A DNA stretch of 22,247 nt from Reticulomyxa filosa (taxonomy: Eukaryota; Foraminifera; Reticulomyxidae): NCBI GenBank assembly GCA_000512085.1, contig ASPP01000586.1:1-22247 (forward strand), written 5' to 3'. A program made the position numbers and the translations under genes. Below, one piece after another: positions 10,965 through 21,554 of this stretch. The notes beneath the pieces were generated by a model. That model was given only the letters and a program-made list of their open reading frames with translations, did no database searches and had not been told where the DNA came from. Every line of letters begins with the position of its first letter. Position 1 is the first letter of the stretch.

Positions 10965-11164
10965 TATCTTGAGGAAAAAACGATAAACTACTTTGAAGTT
11001 TGCTTATACTTCAAACGTGAAATCATAACTTCACTGAGGCTACCCTGTTTCATTTTACTCAGTAACAGTGTGGGGCTTCCCAAAAGATCAAACCAGATTT
11101 TTTTTAAAGAAAAGCAGCACTCTGAAATTTTGTCTTAATATTATCAAATAAAGCCACATACAAA
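10965..11164. promoter_or_regulatory. Short divergent intergenic region
   Basis: Only 200 bases separate the inferred start of the minus-strand SFSWAP-like gene from the ATG of the plus-strand ATPase, so both 5' UTRs and promoters must share this space. I see no TATA box or other clear motif. The inference rests on gene geometry alone, and an additional upstream exon of either gene would change it. Confidence 0.35.
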
Positions 11165-12989
11165 ATGTCGCGATTTTCCAGTTATTTTTGGAAATTTCGG
11201 TGGAGGGCACCGATAATGCAACGGCCCAGAATTTTCCAACAAATGACTGCAGACACGACCGAAAGCATTGCAGAGCGCTCTTTTCAATCGAAGACCGTTC
11301 CAGGGATGGAAGCCTCAGCGCTGTTTCCGCCACTAAACGGTCGATCGAATGCATTCAAATTTGCAGGTTATTCATTTGGAACAATTCTGTTGATCGTATT
11401 GGGACCCATTGTATTGTGGCCAGTTGCAGACGTGTATATACTGCCTTGGGTGTTATGCAAATCTCTGGAAAGAACACCAAAACATAAGACGCAAATTTGG
11501 GGTCGGGAACATGAGATCGAGCAGATATCGGAAATGCGAAAGAGACCAGCAAACAACGTAAGCTTTTTTTTTTTGTGTGCATACACGTACATGCCTGTGT
11601 GCATACACGTACATGCATATCTGCTAACCTATCGCTGCAAAGACAAGATTTGGGTGAATGTTTTTTGCAAACAGATTTGGATTTTGTCAGGCGTGACAAA
11701 TTCAGGCAAAACAGCATTGTTGCAAAAAATGGAAAGCGACAAGCACGGGATAATATATATTGACTTGCGTCATTTTTTCGATGGCAACGCCTTTGTGTTT
11801 GAAATGATTGACGCGCTGTACAATGAAAAGAAGACGGGTGGAATCGGCCGTTTCGTAGGCACATACGTGAAGTTGTTCACATTTGTCACGTCGTTAATGG
11901 CGCAGTCGGACCAGCAGATCACGGCCATGCTGTATTTCCACGCCATGTTGAACCACTTGCGCGCAGGTATCCGTCGGTATAACTCCAAGTACGGACTGCT
12001 GCCATCATTGTCGTCTCGAGTTACAGATACGCACTCCGATGGACTTCCTTTGATCGTCTTCGACCACTTTGAAGCCCTGGGCGAGGCGTACAATCGTTGT
12101 GACAGCTCCAAGAATCGTGAAATGCTCTCTTTCATCATGTACAGTCTTGGCCAGTTTGCCACCAGTCTGTGTCACGATCAAGGCCTCGCTCACGTCCTCT
12201 TTGTTGGAGATGAACTCTTCACCATTAACAAGGAGGCCAGAGGATTTCAACTGCACGAACAGAGGGCATTTAATCCCACCGAACACTTACAGAGCTTCCT
12301 AAAATATTTATCGAGTGACTCCAGTGACGGTATACATATATATATACATATATATATGTATACGTATATACTTAAATATATGTATACATATACATATGTG
12401 ATTAGAACATGCGCATTCGTCATTACCTGTTCTGAACCAGCATTGCGAGTATTGGAGTATCAGCGGTGTGGATCACAAGTCGGCGGTAAATGCTATGCTA
12501 TCGATGTGGCAATCGACATTTGGATGGGATCAACAGAACAAAGAAAAGTACGAGTGTCTGGTAAGCAATGCCAATAAACTAATTCGTGCCCTCGGCACCA
12601 AGCCTGTGAATATCGACAATTGTGTTCGCACCATTGCAAAGTACTTTATGCAGATTGACGCCAAAGAGCGAAGCATTTTGCGTTTCAATGGCATCGTCGA
12701 CGATTTTATCTCGAAACACGAACAAGCACAACATAGCAAGCTGTGGCCGCTAAAGTCCAATGCCCAGGCTTTTTTCAAGTCTTTGAAAAAAGATCGCAAG
12801 ATGGACTGGAGTACTGCTGTCACAAAGTACTTTCCTGAGGATAAAGATCTGTCGCTGTTGCTGCACTTGATTCGAAATGGCGTAATCCATCGTGTCCACG
12901 GCACAAACTTGGCACGAACCGATGATGAATTGCGTCAACGCTTGTTGCACGGCACAGATAGTGTCGTATATTTGGAAGCAACTGCATGA
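11165..12989 (+). CDS. Membrane-anchored P-loop ATPase, function unknown
   Basis: Three exons: 11165-11557, 11675-12329 and 12406-12989, 543 aa, with phases 0 and 1 consistent. The N-terminus is basic (MSRFSSYFWKFRWR) and could be a mitochondrial presequence. One hydrophobic segment lies at residues about 67-93. A Walker A motif GVTNSGKT is at residues 137-144, directly after intron 1, and a Walker B-like strand GLPLIVFDHFE ends at residues 261-264 with Asp-His-x-Glu. A later hydrophobic strand HVLFVGDELF resembles a sensor strand. The C-terminal exon has no recognisable domain; it contains DDFISKHEQ and LLLHLIRNGVIHR, possibly helical or winged-helix. The layout resembles ATPase_2/STAND-type AAA proteins. 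I do not recognise the family, and no substrate can be named. Confidence 0.75.
12330..12405 (+). repeat. TA-rich intron 2 of the ATPase gene
   Basis: This 76-base intron (GTATAC..ATTAG) is almost entirely TA and GTATAC-type dinucleotide repeat, with a largely self-complementary sequence. Phase is 1 on both sides, and joining the exons gives an uninterrupted frame (SSDSSDE, then HAHSSLPVLNQ). Confidence 0.7.
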
Positions 12990-13499
12990 ACCCTGACGGA
13001 ACGCCGTAATTTGTGAATTTTGCTATGTGGCAAAGAGAAGGCAGTTCAACTGCGCTTTGCTTTTTAAATGTGTAATAAGTATCCCTCCCTCTTGATTGTC
13101 GTCAATCCACTTTTTGTAACATCTTGCTAGCTCTAAAATGTGCACACTTTCTTTCTTAAAAAAAGATTGTTGGTTTTAAATTGCAATGATAGTGTGTACC
13201 TATTTGTGACAAACTTTTTTTTAAAAGTAATAAAATTTTTGGAGTGGACAACAAGATTCGTTTTTAAAAACGCTGTAAATCCCAATGACAAACTTATATC
13301 GCAAAAAACTTATCATAATAACTTTGAGAACGACATTGAAACGGATTTACTTGGGTTCCAAAAACACTGGAAGAGGGACAGTCCAAAAATCGAAAACAGC
13401 AAAATTTTTTTTTGAGGAAAAAAATAATAGATTACCTAAATCTGGTGATATTTTTGCTTTATCTTGTACTGTTAAATTGGAAGACTTGTTTAACGCACT
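12990..13499. other. Intergenic between ATPase and RRM-CCCH genes
   Basis: Tandem plus-strand neighbours flank this stretch. It has A- and T-runs and one short unconvincing open frame (13140-13415) with no domain. It presumably holds the 3' UTR of the ATPase and the promoter of the RNA-binding gene. Confidence 0.5.
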
Positions 13500-15462
13500 A
13501 TGTCGCTTGTGACAATGCCATCGGACCCAATGTTTTTGATGGAGAAGAAGAGCAGTGAAAAGGGAAAAGGAAATACATTGAATGAGGTAAGCGAAGGAAA
13601 CGAGGAAATGACAAAGGACGAAGGAGAGAAAGAGACGATAAATGGGAGCAAGACAATGGAAGAGTGGTTGCAGCAGGAGAGTCTGATCGTGCATCCAGTG
13701 TGGATCGGGAATCTGCCAGCGCACACAAACGTGAAATCGCTACGAGACTTTATCGAATCGAAGATCGGCCAGGTGTTGGTGTCGTTGCATGTGAGTGACA
13801 ACGGGAGCAACAGCAACGACCGCAAATACGCATTTCTGAACCTGCCGTTTGCAGAGAAGCAGATGTTAGCGGCGACATTGTTGGACGGACAAATATTTAA
13901 CGACGAAAAGTGATTGTGAGACCGAAGCGAAGTTCCAAGTTCCCGCAGTCGTTCTTTGGGAGTTCGCCGATCAATGCATACTTTAAACAGTTTCGAGACA
14001 ACGTAGCCCCGCAGATCTTTAGCAATCCAGCGCTGTTGAACCTGCAAAGTGTGCGACAATCGTTGAAGGACAACAACATATCGATTGAGCACCTGCCCAA
14101 TCGCATGTGGTGTGTGCATTGCACGTTGGCACCTCATTGTCATCGATCGTATTGCTCGTTCTATCATAAGCCGCACGAGAAGGAGTTGGGACGAATCCTT
14201 TCGCTGCTCGCCGCCGAGCACTACGAAAGCAAGCATAGCGCTGCGCCTCTCAACGGCGTCGACTACCAGGGCACCAATACCCGAGGCATGCACAGCCATC
14301 ACACGTTGCTCGTACAAGGCCTGCCCAAACACATCACGTCCAACAAGATCCAAAAGTGGTTCGAGGTGTTTGGCGATATCGATCACATCAGCGTGCAAAC
14401 CAATCTCACGTATCTGCGCATGAAGCGAGCACAGGACGCTACCAAAATTGTGCATCTGCTCAAAGGGAACAATGCCAAGATACTCATCTCCTTTGCCCCA
14501 CAGTTGAGAGCACTCGGATATGTTTGAGTATTTTAATTCCTTCTTTTTTTTTGCTTATTTGTTTGTCTATATGTATGTGTGTGTGTATGTAATTTGTGCT
14601 GTGAATTAGTGGCTCACAAGGAGAATCTCAGCCACAGATCCAGTCCTCGGATGAATATTCCACAAAGAACAAAGACGAGGATGTCATGGATTCCTCGTCG
14701 ATGCATAAAAAGCCCTTTCGAACCAATAAAAAACGCAAATATCACAAAACGGAAACAATGAATGGAGAGTGGAACATAAATGGCGGGGATGTGGGCACTA
14801 GCAAAGTCAATTCCAATGTCACGCTCACTTCCAATATCAAAGCAAATGTCAACTCGCTGCCTAATTTGAATATCGTCGCTCTGTCCAACTCCACTATCAA
14901 GTCAATGCCCATTTCCATGCCTTTTCAAACTATCTCTCCTATTACTGCTATTCCCTCGGGTCAATCCATTGCATTTCCTTGGCAACTTATCCCGACGCAA
15001 GTCTTTCCTGTATTGTCAAATGCTTCGCCTACTTACATCTACTCGGATCACACCACGCCCATCCAAACCACACATCCGACTTCCAACTACATGTTCACTC
15101 AGACCACACCAAGCTATTGCTTTACTCCTCCGGAAAATAGTCAGTTTATTTCCACTCCCAATTTCATTCATGGACTACACAGTCCCTTGTCGCCTTTTGA
15201 TGTAGTAAACACCCCTCTTACCGCAATTCCAATGGCCACTCCCCTTCTCACGGGGCTGACAACCAGAAACATCAATACAAATACGGCTGCCAATTCCAAT
15301 TATATCCACACCCCTATCTTGAATATGCAACGTGAACTGTCACCAAAAAAGTTGAACGAACAACAACCACTTTTCCCTAAATTGCCTTTCATTTCCATGA
15401 CTGATACTCCACTCACTCCTATGGAGCAATTGTTATTGCCTGGCAACACCTCTCATGACTGA
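13500..15462 (+). CDS. RRM-CCCH-RRM RNA-binding protein with low-complexity tail (one frame break)
   Basis: The start ATG at 13500 opens a 137-codon frame with an acidic/Lys-rich N-terminus. RRM1 follows: PVWIGNLP (RNP2) and RKYAFLNLPF (RNP1-like). Its last strand, VIVRPKR, is one base out of frame: 13908-13913 reads AAG TGA, and continuation needs re-reading one base. The next frame carries a CCCH zinc finger at about 14107-14172 (C-x5-C-x4-C-x3-H in CTLAPHCHRSYCSFYH). RRM2 is at about 14304-14521 (HTLLVQGLPKHITSNKI, LTYLRMKRA). An intron at about 14522-14631 (GTTTGA..CTCAG) joins in phase to a long Asn/Thr/Ser/Pro-rich tail starting PQIQSSDEYSTKNKDED, with a basic cluster KKPFRTNKKRKYHK, ending at 15462. 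The architecture suggests a post-transcriptional regulator. I cannot name the family. Confidence 0.78.
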
Positions 15463-16127
15463 CAGTATTTTTCGCATTCGGGGAAAGGGGGATGTTATCT
15501 CATGTTGGTCATGTTGCCAATCATCAGCTCATTATCAAGATTTTTGTGTATTGGTCATTCATCTTTTGTGTATCCACAGCTTTGGTGTAATATATTTTTA
15601 GTCTAATTTTTTTTTCCTCATTTTATTGTCCATCATTGACATGTATTTTTGGCAATGTTTTTTGTGTTGTTAAAACAATTACTTTTCATTTTGGTTTTTC
15701 TTCATTTTTTGATTGACAGCTCTTCTTCTCTTTCTTGTGGGCAAATCTAGGTCCAAAGGTACTCTTCTTCTAAAAAATTTTTTGGCAATGAGTGTATTTT
15801 TTTTACCTTTACACCATTTTCAAAAAAATTCTCGGTTTTTTCTAAGATTGGATTACCTAATTGATTCATATTGCAAAATGAATGAGAAAGAATTATGCAT
15901 TCAAAAGAAGCGTGCTCACTTTTATTGCTTTTCAACAAAAAAAGCACTAGATAAAAACTATACAAGAATTAATGTGATTGCAAAAAAACAAACACAAAGA
16001 AAAAGAGAAAATGCTGAGTCATGTGGTTTGGCAATAAATGATGATGCAAAAGGGAAATAGGAAGGAAAAAAAGCAATTCAGCCAAAAAAAAAAGAGAAAA
16101 ACAACCCAAGACAACAGACAAAAAGAA
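15463..16127. other. Intergenic between convergent genes
   Basis: T-rich on the left and A-rich on the right, as expected for two convergent 3' UTRs. Open frames at 15713-16060 (plus) and 15747-15965 (minus) are low-complexity with no recognisable domain. I see no gene here. Confidence 0.5.
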
Positions 16128-18207
16128 TCAATGGATTTGTTCATCCAATATTTGCAATTGCCTAGCATAGTGGTCTTCTAATTGTTTTTTATCTTTTTGA
16201 TATTGCTTTTTTAAATCATTCCATAACGCAATTAGATCAGGTTTTTGTATTGAAGCAGGGATAACTAATTCCGTTTTCAAAATATCGGCTCCATCGAATA
16301 AAGATGACACAAGAACTGTTGAAACAATGTTATCAAGACATAAACATGTAAGTTATGCTCAACTCAAGACATTCAAGAGTTTTCCAGCTTTTTCAATCAC
16401 TCAACTTTGCCGACCAGTGTCACTCTCATCGATATCACTGGTAGGTTCTTCTTTATTCACAACCATAGTTCCATAGTTATCAAACGGTTTGTATTCTGCT
16501 CTTCCTTGAGCATTATTGTCATTATCACCATCCTCATTATCTGTTTCTGCACTTTTTTGGCTTGACTGCCCTTGGATAACCATTGTTGCATCGTTGTAGG
16601 GTCCAACCTCGTTATTCCCTTCAACACTCGGCTATATTATCATCCCAAACCAATAGTTGCCTTTTTATATACATGCATATATGTATATGAATATAAACAT
16701 AAATCGATGTAGTATTTCGCCCTCAATGTACTCAACATCCTCGGGGTCTGCATGTATTTGTTCCTCTTCCTCTTGCAGCGTTTTTCGTTTTTCGTCCAGC
16801 AAAGGTTTTACTTTGAAGAACAGTTTTTGGATGATTGGTAAGCCTTTTGCTTTTCGAATCCACGGATGCTTAAAAAAAAAAAATAAATTGTGTTTGCAAT
16901 TTTGTTAAAAAAACAGCATGCAAAGAAGAAAAACCAAACTCGGAACAATTGAAGCACAGTGGGTCTTTGGGAGGGATTTTTAGTCAAACACTTGGCAACA
17001 AAATCGTGAAAATGTAGAGAAAAGTTTCCATCTTTTGGCAACGTGGGTGGATCAGATTTGGTAATCGTGAATGCCGCTTTTAGTGGGGGCATTTGTGCCA
17101 AAGGTACTCTCCCGGTGGCCATTTCAATCGCAGTGATTCCCAATGCCCAAACATCGACCTTATTACCACTTTTTTCTTCATTTTCCAGCATTTCTTTTAA
17201 TATGTGTTTTTTATTATTTTATTTTCTATTCCTTGTATTGGTTATATGTCTTTTTAATGGCCAATGTGATTCGAAAATAAAAATAAATAAAAATAGGAAA
17301 AAAACCTGGCGCTTTCCAGTGTGCACCTCGAAAAGATGCATTTGATGACGTGTTTAAATTTTTTGAGACTTCGTGATCGACTTTTGATTATCCAAAAAAA
17401 GAAGGACAAACCAAATATCACTCAAAATTTATCATACAAAAAAAAAAAAAAAGAAGGAAAAAGAGATTTTTTTTTTAAATATACCAAGTTTGCATTGCCC
17501 TTTTTGTGTTATCATTATGTGACTGGCTCGAATACCTTTGTGCACTACTTTGTTTTCATGCAAGTAATGTAGTCCCTTTAAACTTTCCCTTTTTTTTTTG
17601 TTTTTTTTTTAAAAAGGGACAAGGAATCCAAATTTTATGTGGCCACATAAATCGAGAACGAAATATGATACATAATTAATTATACATATAATGAAGTCCA
17701 GAAGTGGCTCACCTCATAATGACTTGTATTTGTTCCTCTTTCAAAGATTCTTTTGTTATATTCAAAATATCTGCAACTGCGCCGCCTTCACAATATTCCA
17801 TTAACCACTAGATCCAAATCCCCCCCAAAATTTTTTTTTGTTAACATGGACACATACGCCTAGCATTGCACATACCCATGTCGCTCCTTGCCATATAAAT
17901 GCATCTTGAAACGTGACAATGTATGGAGATTTCAACGTTTTTAGTATTTTTATATCCTCTTCCAATCCTTTTTTGTCTGCTTCATCTGTCATTATTTTTA
18001 CTGCCACTGTGCCGCCATTGGCCAAATCTTTTGCTTGATATACCGTACCAAATGGTCTTTCATGTGTTGTATCACAAAGTTGTTGTACGTTCTTTTCTAA
18101 CAAATAAGCATTGTCTTGTCTTAGAATTCAACTCACCCTTTACTTAGAGGTTGAATGAATTTAAATCTTTCTTCCGGATTTTGTGTTGCGACTACTTTTG
18201 AGGCCAT
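16128..18207 (-). CDS. Hippo/MST-type STE20 kinase homologue, predicted pseudokinase with SARAH-like C-terminus
   Basis: Nine exons, all in phase: 18207-18137, 18056-17876, 17807-17713, 17588-17485, 17380-17306, 17193-16940, 16868-16737, 16631-16406 and 16315-16128, 441 aa. N-lobe: loop LSKGPFGTVYQA (residues 21-32), VAVK Lys44, SPYIVTFQDAF, hinge WLMEYCEGG. C-lobe: KGLHYLHENKVVH, catalytic loop HKGIRASHIM (132-141) where HRDIKxxN is expected, DHE (152-154) for DFG, RGAHWKAPEEML over the P+1 loop, VDVWALGITAIEMATG, KCLTKNPSQRPT, HPWIRKAKGLP. An acidic linker with PYNDATMVIQ and NYGTMVVN follows, as in MST-like kinases. The last exon is a charged helix (ALWNDLKKQYQKDKKQLEDH) placed like a SARAH dimerisation domain. 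Missing catalytic Asp and Asn predict little or no kinase activity, suggesting a scaffold role. Donors of exons 7 and 8 (GTTGAG) are inferred. Confidence 0.88.
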
Positions 18208-18998
18208 TTCTTATGAAGTATTAAAAAAAAGTTTGAATATAAAACCCTTTTTACCCACTTCGTTTAGCGGCTAAAAAAGTCAAAATTATTCGATTCACCA
18301 ACAATACGTTTATTTGAACATTATGTCTCACAACTGATTGTTCAATAACTTTATCTACTCCGCACACATTCTTGAATTTCCGACAGGTTGGTACAGAACA
18401 AACATTTGAACTAAACAAAAGAAGACACTTTAAAAAAAGTAATGTTGTTTTGAATAGATTGATACTGATATATTACAAAAACTGTGTGAGGCAGAATCAT
18501 AATGAACTCTGTCATTTGACGTAAAAGTTCTATTGTTTTACTATTTAGATTTCATTTTACATTCTCACTCTAATTTCTAAGACTCTATCTAAGTACTAGT
18601 TTCCCTACATTGAATTGGATAAAAATACCTCAAAAACTCCTTTTACAGAAAAAGAACAATAATTTGTTTACTCCATAAAAAATTCTTTGTCCGACAATTA
18701 TCAGAAAACTATAGCAACAATTTTTGGCCAAAAAAAGGATTGATTTATTGATGAATAAAATGAAATTGAATTTAATACAGCGCCAGAATTATTGCGATGC
18801 ATTTTGATTACTTAGTGCGAGAGAATGAAAAAATTTACAAATATCTTTGTTTTGAGATAACTCTCAAAGAAATATTTGCAGTAGGTAATCTTTTGTTCAC
18901 TGCGACAGGAAACTCAATAAAACCAGAGTTTGAGCCGTCACTTCTGTGCATTATTATTTTTGCTACCATTTCAGTTAGAACAATTATATTTGCACGAA
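18208..18998. other. Intergenic between divergent genes
   Basis: AT-rich with no recognisable coding sequence. It lies between the start of the minus-strand kinase and the plus-strand His-rich gene, so it probably holds both promoters. The open frame at 18797-19021 shows no domain and overlaps the His-rich gene in another frame. Confidence 0.5.
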
Positions 18999-19232
18999 AT
19001 GGGCTGCTGTTTTGGCTTTGACCATCATCACCGTCACCATGGACATCACGATTACCACGAACACCACCCTCCCCAACAAACGTACGTTGTTGGTCCTGGT
19101 TATGTCCCGACTGCTAATCAACCAACCATAGTTGCCGCGTATCCACATCAGCAGTACACTACCTTTGGCCATCATGACCACCATCATGACCATCATGATC
19201 ACCATCATGACCATCATTACGACCACCACTAG
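18999..19232 (+). CDS. Small His/Asp-rich protein with MGCC acylation motif
   Basis: A single open frame of 77 aa starts at an ATG in a favourable context (GAAATGG) and ends at TAG. The N-terminus is MGCCFGF: Gly2 followed by two Cys is the classic pattern for N-myristoylation plus palmitoylation, which would tether the protein to membranes. His-rich blocks flank a central Pro/Tyr/Gln-rich segment (QQTYVVGPGYVPTANQ). The C-terminal block is a repeated HHDHH pattern ending HHYDHH. About 40% of residues are His or Asp, which suggests binding of Zn, Ni, Cu or another metal; that is inference. The same frame stays open upstream to about 18930 without an ATG. I do not recognise the family. Low-complexity noise is the main alternative. 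Confidence 0.6.
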   Translation: MGCCFGFDHHHRHHGHHDYHEHHPPQQTYVVGPGYVPTANQPTIVAAYPHQQYTTFGHHDHHHDHHDHHHDHHYDHH

Positions 19233-19703
19233 CGGACCAAGGATTTGCTTGAGATTTCAAAACTCGGTAGTGTAACAGCTTTTGAGATTAGTGTGCTACT
19301 AAAGCAATTTTGTTTGGGTTTCATTGGGAAATTGACATTTTTTTTGCACAATATTTTTGAAAGTTAAATAACGCTAGCCAAAAATATCTTTTGTTTTGCT
19401 TCTTGCATCTTGTTCAAGATAAAAAATTTAGTTGATCTAAACTTTTGAGTTGTTTTTTAGCAATTTCAATTTTTTTCTTAGCTTTTTATTTTCGTCAATA
19501 ACTTCTTTGGCGTCCTGCTACATTTTTTGGTATCTAAATCGTTGAAGACATTTCAGATGAATGCATTTTTTGTTTTTTTACAGTGGCGTTCCAAACTGCC
19601 TTAAAAAGCCAAAAAGGAAATGTACAACAATATAGCATGATCCTTTAAAAGGAAAAGCAAAAACTACAATTGTAAACGGATCATCAACAAGCATTGAAAA
19701 AAC
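19233..19703. other. Intergenic between convergent genes
   Basis: T-rich left half and A-rich right half, with no domain-bearing frame. It lies between the stop of the His-rich gene and the stop of the minus-strand RelA/SpoT-like gene, and probably holds both 3' UTRs. Confidence 0.5.
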
Positions 19704-21523
19704 TCAATCAGAATTGTTGAATGGTTTCAACAGCGATACGACGTCCTCTGTTTTTCCTAAGCGACGGGCCATTTCGAAAGGTGTCTCTTCGAGCTTTAAA
19801 AAAACAAGTAAACATATAGGTAACACACGAGTAAATAAGAAAACAAAAAACACAATACCAATGATTTGTCTTCATCTCCAACAGCTCATTCCAGACTTTT
19901 GGAGGCATTTTCATTCGCAACGCCTTCAAACTATTCGATTCATTTTTTCTTTATTCAGTAAACTTAAGTGAATCATATTCATTCCTCGTAAGTCATCGAT
20001 TTCATTCTTTCATCACAATCAACAAAGTGTTTCAAAAAAAAATATATATATAAATATGTGTATGCACGTATTGTATAAAATTACATTGGCAAGCAATTTC
20101 CAAAATGTGGTATCTACGTTCTTTGGAATCAGCAAGGAAAGAATATTTTCGTCCATTTCAGGAGATCGAAAGAGTCCGTCCATTAACGGAGATTGTCCGT
20201 GCTATAGCATCAAATAAAGCAAAAATTTTTTTTGTTATCGTTGTTGTTTTCCCTCTCCATCTCTTTTTTTTCTCTCATAAAAAAAAACCAACTCTGAACA
20301 GTATCCGTGGAAATAGTCAATCTTTCCCACGATTGCTGCGGCACATATTTGCTGAGCAATTGCAAACGAGCCCACACATTCGGTAAGGATTTGAAAAACA
20401 CAAAATGCAGCAAGTTTCTCTCGGCCTGTATTTGTGTTGCAACCCCCCCATCATCATCATTTCATTTGATTCTGTTTCTCAAGCCAAAGTAAGACAGCAG
20501 GAAAAAAAGGAACATACACCTACACACACAACCTAACTCCACGACTCGAGGCCTTGAGTTCCCAAAACGAGTAGTTTTCTTTGTAATTAATGGGAATAAG
20601 TGACTCGATGGCAAATTCGCTGAGTTCGGGTTGACAGTTTATTGCGCTTATCAACGGAGTGCCTCTTTGCTATGTCATTTATTATTGAATAATAAATAAC
20701 AAAAACGCTAATCTTTACATATATATGTATAATAGTGTGTGCATGTAGATAAAATTAAACTCGTTTATCGCAGGTTTGAATAAGCGTCTGCCATCTATCT
20801 TCGTCTCGAATATTGTCTTTCAATAACTTCAACATGAGTAACAAATTCACCCGGATGTTTCGAACTCCAAACTCGATGCAAGAATGATCATCCTAAAGGA
20901 GGAAAAAAGATGAAAGAAGTCCAAGAGGAAAAGAGAAATAAAGATAACCTCGTCTAATTTGTTCCACAACTCTCTGGCTTGGTCAGGGTCGATTGGGACA
21001 AAGAGTTGAATACATGGGATAGACGACTGTTTCCACAGGGCTAACATCAAGGGATAGACACCGATGAGATCGGGACGCATCAATTGGGTTTGGACGATAT
21101 CGCGAGGGATGAACATATTACTGTGCAAGAGCGCCTTGGCATAACCGAACTTGACTTGAGAGCTGTTGGCCATTTGGATCATAAAGTTGCCTCCGCCAAA
21201 GTCGAGTGATTCACGAATAAACGAGGACGACGCAAATTGTCTGGGGAAAAACAGCATCAGATTGGCCATGTCAAAGGCATAAAACGAGGCGATCTGTAAT
21301 TGAATGTCAAACGACAGCTCCTGGATCACTTTGAACGTGTCCGTCATGAACGAGTGTTGGCGTGCGAGTTCATAGAAGGGATGTGCCTTGAGTTTGAAGT
21401 TGGACATTGTCTTTAGCAGAAATTGCACTTCTGTTACAATGCTTTGGTTGTTGTTCATAAACAATATGTTCATTTTCACATCTTTGTATTCTTTTGGAAT
21501 TGGGATTGGAATTGCATCCGTCA

Positions 21524-21554
<31 letters not shown>

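Noticed and set aside
13490-14455. A 321-codon open frame on the minus strand
   Set aside because: It lies fully antisense to the RRM-CCCH-RRM gene, shows no domain and is Ser/Leu/Phe-rich as expected for a complement shadow. The plus strand has RNP and zinc-finger motifs.
15713-16060. A 115-codon plus-strand open frame
   Set aside because: It is Lys/Phe-rich low-complexity sequence in a convergent 3' UTR zone, with no domain and no splice support.
18930-18998. N-terminal extension of the His-rich protein (CALLFLLPFQLEQLYLHE), which could look like a signal peptide
   Set aside because: The extension has no ATG (its first codon is GTG), and the internal ATG gives the well-formed MGCC start in a good context.
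19020-19229. The CAT/CAC/GAC-rich stretch as a noncoding microsatellite or minisatellite
   Set aside because: The repeats are imperfect at the third base but regular at the codon level (His/Asp), and they sit in frame with MGCC, which favours coding. Noncoding origin is not fully excluded.
20755-20757. TAA after TCDKRV as the end of the RelA/SpoT-like gene
   Set aside because: A GTTTAA donor just before it joins in phase to an exon at 20669 with another PL-I-A/LIP repeat unit, so the gene continues to 19704.
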